A DNA stretch of 28,247 nucleotides from Bacillota bacterium (GCA_023443145.1 JAEZVS010000014.1:1-28247); one strand, 5' to 3'. Counted from the stretch's first letter, positions 1 to 6,772 are shown. Notes: generated from the letters alone by a model not told the origin. Made by a program: numbers and translations.

Positions 1-141
1 AGCTTTGCTTACTCGCGCTTTAACTTTTGCTCGGATGTTTTTCTCTGCGTGTTACAGAAAAACTCATCGCTTACGTTCGCTTTTATTTCGCTTTCGTAAG
101 TTGTTGCTGTGTTGTTTTCAAAGAACCTGGGCCAAGGCCCA
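1..141 (-). other. Leader/spacer downstream of tRNA-Ala, probably leading into an rRNA gene
   Basis: This stretch is transcribed leftward after the tRNA and carries no credible ORF. It begins with a perfect short hairpin (TGGGCC-TT-GGCCCA, 128-141) directly next to the tRNA 3' end, followed by a boxA-like TTCTTTGAAAAC. The rest is rich in GCGA/GCGAA words. This combination is typical of Bacillota rRNA leaders or 16S-23S spacers, so I infer that a 16S or 23S gene starts just beyond the left edge. No rRNA sequence is visible, so which gene follows cannot be decided. Confidence 0.55.
114..127 (-). promoter_or_regulatory. boxA-like rRNA antitermination element
   Basis: On the minus strand the sequence reads GGTTCTTTGAAAAC, close to the boxA element (NusB/S10 binding, rRNA antitermination) found in Bacillota rRNA leaders and spacers. 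It lies 14 nt downstream of the tRNA-Ala 3' end. The assignment rests on sequence similarity and position only. Confidence 0.55.
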
Positions 142-214
142 TGGAGATAAAGAGATTCGAACTCTTGACCCCCTGCTTGCAAGGCAGGTGCTCTCCCAGC
201 TGAGCTATACCCCC
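142..214 (-). tRNA. tRNA-Ala (anticodon UGC)
   Basis: The minus strand folds into a full cloverleaf of 73 nt. The acceptor GGGGGTA pairs with TATCTCC (two G-U pairs), the D-arm contains AGCTCAGCTGGGAGAGC, the anticodon loop is CTTGCAA with anticodon TGC, the T-arm is AAGAG-TTCGAAT-CTCTT, and the discriminator is A. The 3' CCA is not encoded (TGG follows). A consensus promoter sits 32 bases upstream and a boxA-like element follows, so the tRNA is probably the first gene of an rRNA-containing transcript. No 16S sequence lies on its upstream side, unlike the usual 16S-tRNA-23S order. Confidence 0.96.
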
Positions 215-245
215 ATCGCTGCTTATTTCTCTTGCAGCAAAATTT

Positions 246-274
246 ATTCTACCAGCATAAAAATATCTTGTCAA
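246..274 (-). promoter_or_regulatory. Sigma-A-type promoter of tRNA-Ala/rRNA unit
   Basis: The minus strand has TTGACA (269-274), a 17-bp spacer and TAGAAT (246-251). This is a near-perfect housekeeping promoter located 32 bases upstream of the tRNA 5' end. It is one of the strongest promoter matches in the window, as expected for stable RNA. Confidence 0.8.
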
Positions 275-376
275 GTCATCTGAACTTCTTTTTTACAAAT
301 TCATTAAATTTTTTTAACCTCATCTTGATTTTTCTGTTATTGCGGCTCTTTTGCACGGCCAAATTGCCTTAAGTTG

Positions 377-400
377 TAAAAAAGAGGGCCCACGGCCCTC
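377..400 (-). terminator. Intrinsic terminator after the 124-aa hypothetical gene
   Basis: On the minus strand a 7-bp stem GAGGGCC/GGCCCTC with a 3-nt loop is followed directly by six T. It lies 9 nt after the stop codon of the gene at 410-784 and ends the YeiH-type unit. Confidence 0.85.
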
Positions 401-409
401 TCGGTTTCC

Positions 410-784
410 TTAGAGCATGCCCCATTTTCGGGTGTACTCTGTATATAAAATGTAATCGTTTTCGCTAAAACCTGCCGCAGCGATCTTCGGAATGATCTCT
501 TCAAAACCCATGGTCTCCGTTTCCAGCAGAAGGCCGTCATTGCGGGTGGTGACCTCCCAATCGTCATGGAGCTCAAGGAGAAACGCCATAAGGCGCGCGG
601 CCGTGTTCATGCGTTCATAGGTATAGCGAGCCAGGGCCTCTACGTCTTTTGGCGAGGGTTCTTTTTCCGACAGAAATTTTTTCCACGGCGTTTTTTCTCG
701 TCTGCGCCATTCACCGGCTTCATCAAAGGGCAACATAAATCGTGCACGTTGGATACAAGTGACGTTTTCAGCTTTTATATTCAC
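410..784 (-). CDS. Hypothetical protein (124 aa), coupled to the YeiH-type exporter
   Basis: I do not recognise this family. It is a soluble, charged 124-residue protein with no signal peptide or membrane segment; the N-terminal half is rich in Arg, Glu and Lys, and the second half looks like a small alpha/beta fold (WEVTTRNDGLLLE, then a helix). It starts at GTG, which overlaps the TGA of the upstream exporter gene (GTGA, 4 bp), so translation is very likely coupled. A terminator follows at once. The tight coupling suggests a partner or regulator of the exporter, but this is inference from context only. Confidence 0.75.
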   Translation of the reverse strand: MNIKAENVTCIQRARFMLPFDEAGEWRRREKTPWKKFLSEKEPSPKDVEALARYTYERMNTAARLMAFLLELHDDWEVTTRNDGLLLETETMGFEEIIPKIAAAGFSENDYILYTEYTRKWGML

Positions 785-2115
785 ATTCCAATTTGGGTCC
801 AGTATTCGCCCAAGAAGACGGCAGAAAAAAGATAACCCAACACAACGTTCACCGCCACCCCGGAGGTGAACGCGGCAAAAGGTTTCCAGCCCACTGCAGT
901 CAGTTCTTTAAAGCGCGTGGTCAAACCGATGCATAAGAAGCAAAGAACAAATGCCCATCCACGCAAACTTTTAACCGGGCCTACCGCCACTTTATCGATC
1001 ACATCAGCCGCTGCCGGATCGCTGCCCAAGTGTACAAAGCTCACCAAAAGAGAGGCTATGAAAAAGCCCACAACAAATTTGGGAAAACGCTCCCAGATAA
1101 CGCCGGCAGACGGTTTGGCGCCGTCTTCTTTCGCTTCCCACATGGTGACAGAAACAATGGCCAAGATGAACGCCCAAATGCCGACAAAAATGTCACGGCC
1201 AACCACTTTCATAAGCGTGAATGTGCGAATGGCGCCGTCACCAAATTGAGCGGCAGCCGCAATACCGGCGGCATCTGCAAATTCAGATGTGCCGATCCAG
1301 GCTCCGGAAGAGCCTACAGAAAAACCGAATAAACGGCACAGAATCGGCAGCAAAAACACCATCACTGTTGCCCATACAACCACCATAGAAATGGCTACAG
1401 ACACATGGTCTTTTTTGGCATTTACTGAACTTCCGATGGCGATGGAGGCCGACACCCCGCAAATGGATCCGCCGGCGCCCAGCGTCGCCGCAAAGCGTTT
1501 ATCCAGCCCCAATACGCGCGAACCGACAAAGAAAATAACCAAAAACGTACTGACGGCAATAACCGTGGCCTGAAAGAAAGCCACCGGCCCCGATTTTAAA
1601 ATGATGGTAAAGGGCAGGGTCGCACCCATGAGCACAATACCGGTTTTTACATAAAATTCGGTGCGCATGGCCGCATCAAACCAATGCGGGATTTTAATAA
1701 AGTTGCCTAAAATCATGCCTGCAATGAGGGCCAGCACCGGAGCTTCTAAATTAAAAAGCTTAGCGGTTTTCCAAGAACCGATGATTTGAACCACAATCGC
1801 CATCAGATAAAGCACGGTAAAGCCTTTCATAAAAGTGGCCACCGAATGCCCCATTACTTTCATCGCCACAGAAAAAACCATAGATAAGGCCATATACAAA
1901 AATAAGAGCTTAGGCAATAGAGGCATCACCATTGCCGGCATTTCGCTGAAACTTTTGTAGTCGCTGAAATTTACAGCGATTGATGCTAAAGAAAATCCTG
2001 TTTTCCAAAGAAGCAGGGACAGCACCACCTTACCCAGACCAATCCACACTGCCCACCAGTCTTCTTTCATATACAGTCCTTGAAAGCGACTTTTTGATGA
2101 TTGATTCACGGTCAT
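781..2115 (-). CDS. YeiH/UPF0324-family putative sulfate (anion) exporter
   Basis: This is a polytopic membrane protein of about 444 residues with roughly ten or more hydrophobic segments. The central part contains the family-typical glycine-rich segment GAGGSICGVSASIAIGSS followed by NAKKDHVSVAISMVVVWA, which matches the conserved core of the UPF0324/YeiH (Cons_hypoth698) family. Family members are annotated as putative sulfate exporters, mostly by context with sulfonate degradation; the substrate here is unproven. A start at 2124 is possible, but GGAG abuts that ATG; the ATG at 2115 is nine bases from GGAG and is preferred. The gene is first in a two-gene unit with the 124-aa protein. Its upstream leader carries a long inverted repeat. 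Confidence 0.85.
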   Translation of the reverse strand: MTVNQSSKSRFQGLYMKEDWWAVWIGLGKVVLSLLLWKTGFSLASIAVNFSDYKSFSEMPAMVMPLLPKLLFLYMALSMVFSVAMKVMGHSVATFMKGFTVLYLMAIVVQIIGSWKTAKLFNLEAPVLALIAGMILGNFIKIPHWFDAAMRTEFYVKTGIVLMGATLPFTIILKSGPVAFFQATVIAVSTFLVIFFVGSRVLGLDKRFAATLGAGGSICGVSASIAIGSSVNAKKDHVSVAISMVVVWATVMVFLLPILCRLFGFSVGSSGAWIGTSEFADAAGIAAAAQFGDGAIRTFTLMKVVGRDIFVGIWAFILAIVSVTMWEAKEDGAKPSAGVIWERFPKFVVGFFIASLLVSFVHLGSDPAAADVIDKVAVGPVKSLRGWAFVLCFLCIGLTTRFKELTAVGWKPFAAFTSGVAVNVVLGYLFSAVFLGEYWTQIGM

Positions 2116-2140
2116 ACGATTCATCTCCAGTTAATAGACT

Positions 2141-2247
2141 ATTATTCTACGGATGCGCCGTTTGTGCCGGCTGTTATGCCTCCTCCCCTCTGCCGCCAAA
2201 TTGCTACCATCGACAAATTAGACACTCAAACAACATCCTAGAATAAT
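2141..2247 (-). promoter_or_regulatory. Leader with long inverted repeat, candidate structured RNA or paired operator
   Basis: The arm ATTATTCTACGGATG (2141-2155) is the inverted copy, with one bulged base, of the arm at 2234-2247 (ATTATTCTAGGATG read on the minus strand). The arms enclose 78 nt. If transcribed leftward, this forms a 14-bp basal helix closing a domain in which GTTTGAGTG can pair with CACAAAC and CGGC with GCCG, ending about 25 nt before the exporter start codon. I do not recognise a known riboswitch consensus. Confidence 0.45.
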
Positions 2248-2273
2248 GCGATTACATAGCACATTATTTAACA

Positions 2274-2287
2274 TTGTTTGTAAACAA
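2274..2287. promoter_or_regulatory. Perfect 14-bp palindrome, possible operator
   Basis: TTGTTTGTAAACAA is a perfect inverted repeat (TTGTTT/AAACAA) in the AT-rich region upstream of the YeiH-type gene, where its promoter should lie. It resembles binding sites of several dimeric regulators (Rex- or CcpA-like halves) without matching one well. No clean -35/-10 pair was found around it. Confidence 0.35.
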
Positions 2288-2330
2288 AAATTGATATATA
2301 CATATTATTTTTATTTGTTGTTGCTGCCAT

Positions 2331-2381
2331 CAAAAAACACCCTGATTCTCATACACAAAAACAGGCAGAGATGCAGGGTGT
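2331..2381 (-). terminator. Intrinsic terminator downstream of azlD
   Basis: On the minus strand ACACCCTG (2374-2381) pairs with CAGGGTGT (2337-2344), with a loop of about 29 nt, followed by a run of six T (2332-2337). It lies about 40 nt after the azlD stop and separates that unit from the YeiH-type gene. Confidence 0.6.
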
Positions 2382-2419
2382 GGCTTATGACCATGTGGTT
2401 GTTCGTTACTCATGGCCCC

Positions 2420-2770
2420 TCATACAATTAGCGGCAAGCGAATGAGGAGCATATAGAGAATGGTTCCTAAAGCGATGGATAAAAACATATTGCCCTTCAC
2501 ATAATGCACCAGGCCTGTAAACGCCACCGCCATAAGTTCAGGGAGCGCTTCGTATAAATGCGCCTTTTCGGGGAGGTGGCGCAAACAGTAGATGACCAAA
2601 AGGGCCATCATGGCATCAGGTAAAATGGCGCCTAAGTAATCGATGCGCTCCGGTACGCGTCCGCTTTTAAAGAAAATGAAGGGCAGCCAACGCGTAAACT
2701 GGGTGGTCAGCGCCACCAAAATAATAATCGTCATTCCTTGCCAAAGAGGCATGACCGCATGCGGACTCAT
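2420..2770 (-). CDS. azlD: Branched-chain amino acid transport protein AzlD
   Basis: This 116-residue protein is almost entirely hydrophobic with about four membrane segments, which is the usual size of AzlD. The N-terminal pattern LTTQFTRWLPFIFF and the middle GAILPDAMMALLVIY are typical of the family. AzlD acts with AzlC in branched-chain amino acid export/transport (known from the family and from azaleucine resistance in Bacillus subtilis). Its ATG overlaps the azlC stop by 4 bp (ATGA), so the two are translationally coupled. A terminator follows. Confidence 0.88.
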   Translation of the reverse strand: MSPHAVMPLWQGMTIIILVALTTQFTRWLPFIFFKSGRVPERIDYLGAILPDAMMALLVIYCLRHLPEKAHLYEALPELMAVAFTGLVHYVKGNMFLSIALGTILYMLLIRLPLIV

Positions 2771-3486
2771 ACACCCACCCCCTTTTCAATCCAGGAACGA
2801 AAGCCCAAAAGTGCCAGAAGCACAGCAATCATGGCGGGAATCATAAAATGTTCGGCGCCGAAAAGAATAAGGCTTAACGAGGATACGAGCAAACCGATTA
2901 AGCCGGCACGACGCCCGGCGGTTAATCCTTCACCTCTCCCGCTGCGCCATTTTTCCATAAAGAGCACCACAAAAAGCGCCGTCATCACAAAGGCAATGCC
3001 GGTCGTATCAAAGTGAATCCAACTGCCGGCAAAGGCGCCTAAGGCCGTACCCAGCACCCAATAGCTTTGGATGAACAAGGTGACATAAAAGCGAAACCAG
3101 CTCTCATCCGCGCCTTCCGGCGGGCGAACCGATACCAGCAGGGAATAGGTTTCGTCAACCAGAGCAAAAATCATATAAATGCGCTTTTTCCCTGCTCTCT
3201 GATACGGCCGCAAAAGGGAAAGCCCGTAAAACAAGTGCCGGCCATTGACCATAAGTGTCATCAGAACTGCACCCAAGGGATTGAACGGCCCTAAAAGCAT
3301 GGAAACCGTCACAAATTCCATTGATCCTGCGCAAATCAAGGCCGCCATCAATACCGGCATCCAAGGAGCGAAGCCCAGCGCCGTCATCATCACACCGTAA
3401 GCCAGCCCCAAAAACAGAAGGCCCGTTAGAATGGGCAAGGTATATGTAAACGCTGCTTTAAGCGCTATTTTTCGAGATTTTGTCAT
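2767..3486 (-). CDS. azlC: Branched-chain amino acid transport protein AzlC
   Basis: This is a polytopic membrane protein of about 239 residues, normal for AzlC. Features include LGLAYGVMMTALGFAPW near the N-terminus, the conserved segment CAGSMEFVTVSMLLG and the NGRHLFYGLSLL motif. It forms the large subunit of the AzlCD transporter. An ATG at 3492 touches the AGGAGG sequence, so the ATG at 3486, six bases further, is the better start. It follows the CDGSH gene after about 20 bp and overlaps azlD, making a three-gene unit. The same window carries the ilvBNCD operon, which fits a role in balancing branched-chain amino acids. Confidence 0.9.
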   Translation of the reverse strand: MTKSRKIALKAAFTYTLPILTGLLFLGLAYGVMMTALGFAPWMPVLMAALICAGSMEFVTVSMLLGPFNPLGAVLMTLMVNGRHLFYGLSLLRPYQRAGKKRIYMIFALVDETYSLLVSVRPPEGADESWFRFYVTLFIQSYWVLGTALGAFAGSWIHFDTTGIAFVMTALFVVLFMEKWRSGRGEGLTAGRRAGLIGLLVSSLSLILFGAEHFMIPAMIAVLLALLGFRSWIEKGVGV

Positions 3487-3506
3487 GACCATCCTCCTAC
3501 GCGGGT

Positions 3507-4211
3507 TTATGAATCGCCAATATTTCCATCATCACATTCGGTGGTGGCATGACGGCCATCACAAAAAGGGGTGTTGTGAGAATGACCACAGCGGCAGAGC
3601 GTTTGCCGATTGCGTACTTCAAAGCGCCGGCCAAGGTTATCTTCCAACGGAATGCCCCCACGCACCACCAAAGGCCCGCCTGTATGCTTCTCCGAATCTT
3701 GCGTCACGACAATTTCTTGCTTTAATTTTGGCTCCAGCGCCTGGCCGCTTTCTTTGTCAATAGGCGTCAACCGTCCTGAAGGACATTCCTGACAGGCTTT
3801 TACCAATGTTCTTTTGACATCAGGATCGCCACTTTTATCCAAAAGGGACCAAACTTTGCCATCCGCAGTGTGACAAAAACGGCTCCAGCTGCAGAGATCC
3901 ACATCATCTAAAATGTTCAGCCCCGGTCCTTCCAGAAGAATAGCCCGCTCAGAGATGGTATCATAATCGGCATGGATTTTTCCTGCAAAACCTGCCTTGT
4001 GGCTGCCGTCACAAAAGGGAGGCCGCCGGGTTTTGCCGCAGCGGCACAACATGACGCCGCCTTTGGGCGTCTCAATTTTTTGGCGTTTTTCCCACGCATA
4101 TGAACCGTCGGATTTTAAGACCAAACTTTCCCAATAAACGGGAATGTCGCCCTGCACACGAAACGGCCCTTGGTCCATGACGGTGATCTTTTTTTCTCGT
4201 TCCGTACTCAA
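3507..4211 (-). CDS. Double CDGSH iron-sulfur protein with central Cys motif
   Basis: The 234-residue protein has two CDGSH-type sites: C56-x-C58...C67-D-G-S-H71 and C206-x-C208...C217-D-G-R-H221. These are the 3Cys-1His ligand sets of [2Fe-2S] mitoNEET-like domains. Between them lies a further cysteine set (C107, C113, C140, C143), resembling the Fer4_19-type iron-sulfur domain often fused to CDGSH proteins. No signal peptide is seen, so it should act in the cytosol, probably in redox or Fe-S handling; the exact reaction is unknown. The start is TTG, eight bases after GGAGG. The gene lies upstream of azlC with a short gap and probably shares its transcript. Confidence 0.85.
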   Translation of the reverse strand: MSTEREKKITVMDQGPFRVQGDIPVYWESLVLKSDGSYAWEKRQKIETPKGGVMLCRCGKTRRPPFCDGSHKAGFAGKIHADYDTISERAILLEGPGLNILDDVDLCSWSRFCHTADGKVWSLLDKSGDPDVKRTLVKACQECPSGRLTPIDKESGQALEPKLKQEIVVTQDSEKHTGGPLVVRGGIPLEDNLGRRFEVRNRQTLCRCGHSHNTPFCDGRHATTECDDGNIGDS

Positions 4212-4234
4212 AACCCTTCCTCCATTTTCCAGCT

Positions 4235-4256
4235 TTTGTGATCACCTTATCACAAA
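4235..4256. promoter_or_regulatory. 22-bp dyad TTTGTGAT-N6-ATCACAAA, possible operator
   Basis: The arms are perfect 8-mers separated by six bases, located between the 167-aa hypothetical gene and the CDGSH gene. There is no T-run on either side, so it is not an intrinsic terminator. The TGTGA/TCACA halves recall CRP/FNR-family sites, but the inner spacing is 8 rather than the canonical 6. It would be well placed to control the CDGSH-azlCD unit. Confidence 0.4.
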
Positions 4257-4277
4257 TCGAGGTGTATTGCAGTGTCT

Positions 4278-4781
4278 TTACAAAATATCTTCCCATTCGA
4301 GAAGGCGTTTTTCAGAAAAAAGCCGGGCTCTTTCCAAATGGAAACGGTCTCGCATAGCCATGATATGCCTTTCTTGAGCCGCGCTCATCAATCGTATGTT
4401 TGTTTCTTCGCTCAATTGCCGAAGGGACCGGGGCAGCTCGCCGCTGCGCAGTTCAGCGTCATTATGGCGCCATTGTCGACGTGCGCGCGACGGTTCGTCG
4501 GAAAGCCAGCGGGCCACACGCGCCAACACACCACTGACCATCCATAGAGGCGACAGGTTCTCTTTATCATAAAGGTATTGTAGTTGTTCCGAAAGGCGCG
4601 TGACATCCATAAAATCCATATAGGTCTCCGCTTGAGAAAAATCCACGCCCACCTCAGTACCCACGCTGTAAAAAAGATCGGCAAAATCATCCGGTGATTC
4701 ATTGCGGAGGCAGATTAAGAGCGTTTCCAAAGTCTGAAACACTTCTTGCGCCATAAAAAGACTATTTTTTTCTGTTGACAT
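4278..4781 (-). CDS. Hypothetical protein (167 aa)
   Basis: I do not recognise this family. The protein is soluble, mostly predicted helical and acidic in its N-terminal half (an LLICLRNESPDDFADLFYSVGTEVG region), then rich in Arg/Trp/Glu (WRHNDAELRSGELPRSLRQL, then RDRFHLERARLFSEKRLLEWEDIL). There is no signal peptide or membrane segment. A good AAGGAGG lies ten bases before the ATG. It begins only 15 bp after the Usp gene at 4797-5240, so it is probably co-transcribed with it and may act in the same stress response. That link is contextual. Confidence 0.75.
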   Translation of the reverse strand: MSTEKNSLFMAQEVFQTLETLLICLRNESPDDFADLFYSVGTEVGVDFSQAETYMDFMDVTRLSEQLQYLYDKENLSPLWMVSGVLARVARWLSDEPSRARRQWRHNDAELRSGELPRSLRQLSEETNIRLMSAAQERHIMAMRDRFHLERARLFSEKRLLEWEDIL

Positions 4782-4796
4782 TTCTTTCCTGCCTCC

Positions 4797-5240
4797 TTAG
4801 GATGCCCCAACATCTCCCTCGCAGCGCACCACCATCACAGGCAAATCTGTGCGCAAAAGAATTTCTTCTGTTACGCTGCCCACCAGAAATTTACGGAAAG
4901 GATGCCCCAAACCGGAGGAACCCATCACCAAAAGATCATAACCTTGCCGGCTTTTAAAGAGTATTTGATCAGCGGCACGGCCCACAGCCACATCACACGT
5001 CACCTCAAAGGTGCATTGACCGGCCACTTTGTTTAAAAGGTCCGTTGCTTCGTCAATTTTAGCCGCCAAGGTGTTATGGGCGTGTTCGCCCATTAATATA
5101 CCCGGCACAGCCTCTATACTTTCCACCACGGTGAAGAGTGTCAAATCTCCACCCAAACTCGACAGCAGCTGTTCAGCCGTCTGCACAGCCTTTTCAGATG
5201 CGGCGCTGCCATCCACAGGCACCAGTATGCGCTTTTTCAT
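4797..5240 (-). CDS. UspA-family universal stress protein (single domain)
   Basis: The 147-residue protein is a single Usp domain. It starts with the typical KRILVPVDGSAASEKAV strand-loop-helix and ends with MGSSGLG...VGSVTEEIL...LPVMVVR. The nucleotide-binding motif is present as G-x2-G-x10-G-S, one residue longer than the usual G-x2-G-x9-G(S/T). Usp proteins are cytosolic, often dimeric ATP-binding proteins made under stress; the partner is unknown. GGAGG lies seven bases before the ATG. It lies downstream of two other Usp genes, after a terminator-like hairpin. Confidence 0.92.
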   Translation of the reverse strand: MKKRILVPVDGSAASEKAVQTAEQLLSSLGGDLTLFTVVESIEAVPGILMGEHAHNTLAAKIDEATDLLNKVAGQCTFEVTCDVAVGRAADQILFKSRQGYDLLVMGSSGLGHPFRKFLVGSVTEEILLRTDLPVMVVRCEGDVGAS

Positions 5241-5264
5241 GCTGATTCCTCCATAATGTCGTCC

Positions 5265-5293
5265 AAAAAGAAAGCGCCTGCTTATGCAGGCGC
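5265..5293 (-). terminator. Strong intrinsic terminator inside the Usp cluster
   Basis: On the minus strand an 8-bp GC-rich stem GCGCCTGC/GCAGGCGC with a 4-nt loop is followed by TTTCTTTTT. It lies right after the tandem-Usp gene and 25 bp before the ATG of the next Usp gene. The downstream Usp and hypothetical genes therefore depend on read-through or on a promoter hidden in or upstream of the hairpin. Confidence 0.8.
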
Positions 5294-5301
5294 CGTCACA
5301 C

Positions 5302-6165
5302 TTAGCGCACCACCAAAACCGGCACCTTCACGTGCTCCAAAACATGTTTGGTGACGCTGCCCAAAAGCAAACGTTTCAGGGCCGATCCCATGCCTTCCGT
5401 GCCCATTATCACCAGATCATAGGGCCCGTTTTTAACCATCTCTTCAATGCATTTGGTGACAACCCCTTTTTCTAAGATGGTATCGACCGCGACCTCAGGC
5501 CCAAAGAATTCTTTGGCTTCTGCCAAGGCATCTTCGCCACGTTCAATCATAAAGGACATATTGCGCTCCATCGCCGAGACCCCTTCTACGAGCCCTTCAC
5601 GGCGTACATCGGGGCACACATACAAAAGTGTCACTTGACCGCCCGTAAGCTTTTGCACTTCCACGCCTTTTTCAACCGCACGTTTGGAAGTAAGTGAGCC
5701 GTCAATAGGAATTAAAATATAACGCATGTCATCTTCCCTCCTGTCTTCTGTAAAAACCAGCACCGGCACATCCACATGAGTGATGGTATATCCGGTGACA
5801 CTGCCTAAAAGCGCTTTTCGAACAGGTTGACGAAATCTTCTGGAGCCCATAATAACCAAATCATAATCATGCATATTGATATGATGCGCCACTGACAAAA
5901 GAGCCGATCCTTCCAAAAGCACCAGTGAAACGGTTAAATCGGTAGGAAAGCGGTCGCGCACCTCTTCCAGCCATTGCAAAGCGTGACGCTCCACTTCCGT
6001 TGCCGGCGTAACGATGTGCCTGCCTTCCGCTTGCACATTCATATAATAGATGGAATCAATCACATGAATGAGTGTCACTTCCATCGGTTTGTTCAACGTC
6101 TTCAAATGACGAATCGTTCCCTCCAACGGGGTATGGGCATCTACAGCAACCAGTATTTTCAACAT
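5302..6165 (-). CDS. Tandem UspA-domain universal stress protein
   Basis: The 287-residue protein has two Usp domains in a row. The first covers about residues 1-140 (start MLKILVAVDA; motif MGSRRFRQ...LLGSVTGYT) and the second about 148-287 (start MRYILIPIDGSLTSKRAV; motif MGTEGMG...LLGSVTKHVL). The first domain has Arg where the second glycine of the ATP motif should be, so it may bind nucleotide poorly, while the second looks intact. This pattern of one degenerate and one good domain is known in tandem Usps. The gene starts 12 bp after the preceding Usp gene with AAGGGGG as ribosome binding site, and is followed by a strong terminator. Confidence 0.92.
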   Translation of the reverse strand: MLKILVAVDAHTPLEGTIRHLKTLNKPMEVTLIHVIDSIYYMNVQAEGRHIVTPATEVERHALQWLEEVRDRFPTDLTVSLVLLEGSALLSVAHHINMHDYDLVIMGSRRFRQPVRKALLGSVTGYTITHVDVPVLVFTEDRREDDMRYILIPIDGSLTSKRAVEKGVEVQKLTGGQVTLLYVCPDVRREGLVEGVSAMERNMSFMIERGEDALAEAKEFFGPEVAVDTILEKGVVTKCIEEMVKNGPYDLVIMGTEGMGSALKRLLLGSVTKHVLEHVKVPVLVVR

Positions 6166-6177
6166 GGCGCAACCCCC

Positions 6178-6603
6178 TTAGCGTACCACCAACACCGGTA
6201 CATGCGCACGCGACAACACATATTTGGTGACACTTCCCATAAGCAGACGCTTTAATGCATTACCCAAACCTTCTGTACCCATGACCACCATATGAAAGGC
6301 GCCATCGTCTATCAATGACACCAGACTTTCTCCTACCGGACCTTCCAGAATCATAAGGTTTGTCTGTATATTGGGAAAAACCGTCTCGGAAATTTTCTTA
6401 AGATATTCCCACGCCTCCGGATAAGACGTCCGCGCTTGATCGCCATCCAGCGTGCGGTAACCTTTGGTTTTCGAAAAATAAGGGCTTTGCACCACTTCCA
6501 CCAATGTCACTTCAGCGTTCATCGCCCTGGCCAGTTCAGCGGCGGACGCTGCCGCATGTTCCGATGTATCCGATTCATCCAGCGGCACCAGAATTGTCAT
6601 CAT
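6178..6603 (-). CDS. UspA-family universal stress protein (single domain)
   Basis: A 141-residue single Usp domain starting MMTILVPLDESDTSEHAA and ending VMGTEGLGNALKRLLMGSV...VPVLVVR. The ATP motif again has ten residues between the second glycine and GS. An open frame extends to 6693, but GGGAGGG lies seven bases before the ATG at 6603 and the extension has no Usp similarity, so 6603 is chosen. It is the first gene of a pair with the tandem Usp gene (12-bp gap). Confidence 0.92.
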   Translation of the reverse strand: MMTILVPLDESDTSEHAAASAAELARAMNAEVTLVEVVQSPYFSKTKGYRTLDGDQARTSYPEAWEYLKKISETVFPNIQTNLMILEGPVGESLVSLIDDGAFHMVVMGTEGLGNALKRLLMGSVTKYVLSRAHVPVLVVR

Positions 6604-6636
6604 CGAGAATCCCTCCCATATCAACCAATTGTCTAA

Positions 6637-6664
6637 TATATATACCCAAAGAGAGCGGCGGCAA
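6637..6664 (-). promoter_or_regulatory. Likely promoter of the Usp genes
   Basis: On the minus strand TTGCCG (6659-6664), a 16-bp spacer and TATATA (6637-6642) lie about 35 bp upstream of the Usp start at 6603 and after the terminator of the arylsulfotransferase gene. The match is moderate. Confidence 0.4.
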
Positions 6665-6732
6665 CACATAAACTCAATAGTCCGGCGGGACACAAAAGAA
6701 CACTAATCCGCATAGCGCCACCAACTTTTTTG

Positions 6733-6760
6733 CAAAAAAAAGACGGCCCTAAGGGCCGTC
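6733..6760 (-). terminator. Intrinsic terminator of the arylsulfotransferase gene
   Basis: On the minus strand the stem GACGGCCC/GGGCCGTC with a 3-nt loop is followed by eight T. It lies 12 nt after the stop codon of the gene at 6773-8254 and isolates it from the Usp genes. Confidence 0.9.
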
Positions 6761-6772
6761 AAAACAAAAAAC

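Noticed and set aside
5302..6603. Frameshifted single Usp gene instead of two genes
   Set aside because: The gene at 6178-6603 ends in a complete Usp C-terminus and the next has its own AAGGGGG and ATG, so they are two intact genes.
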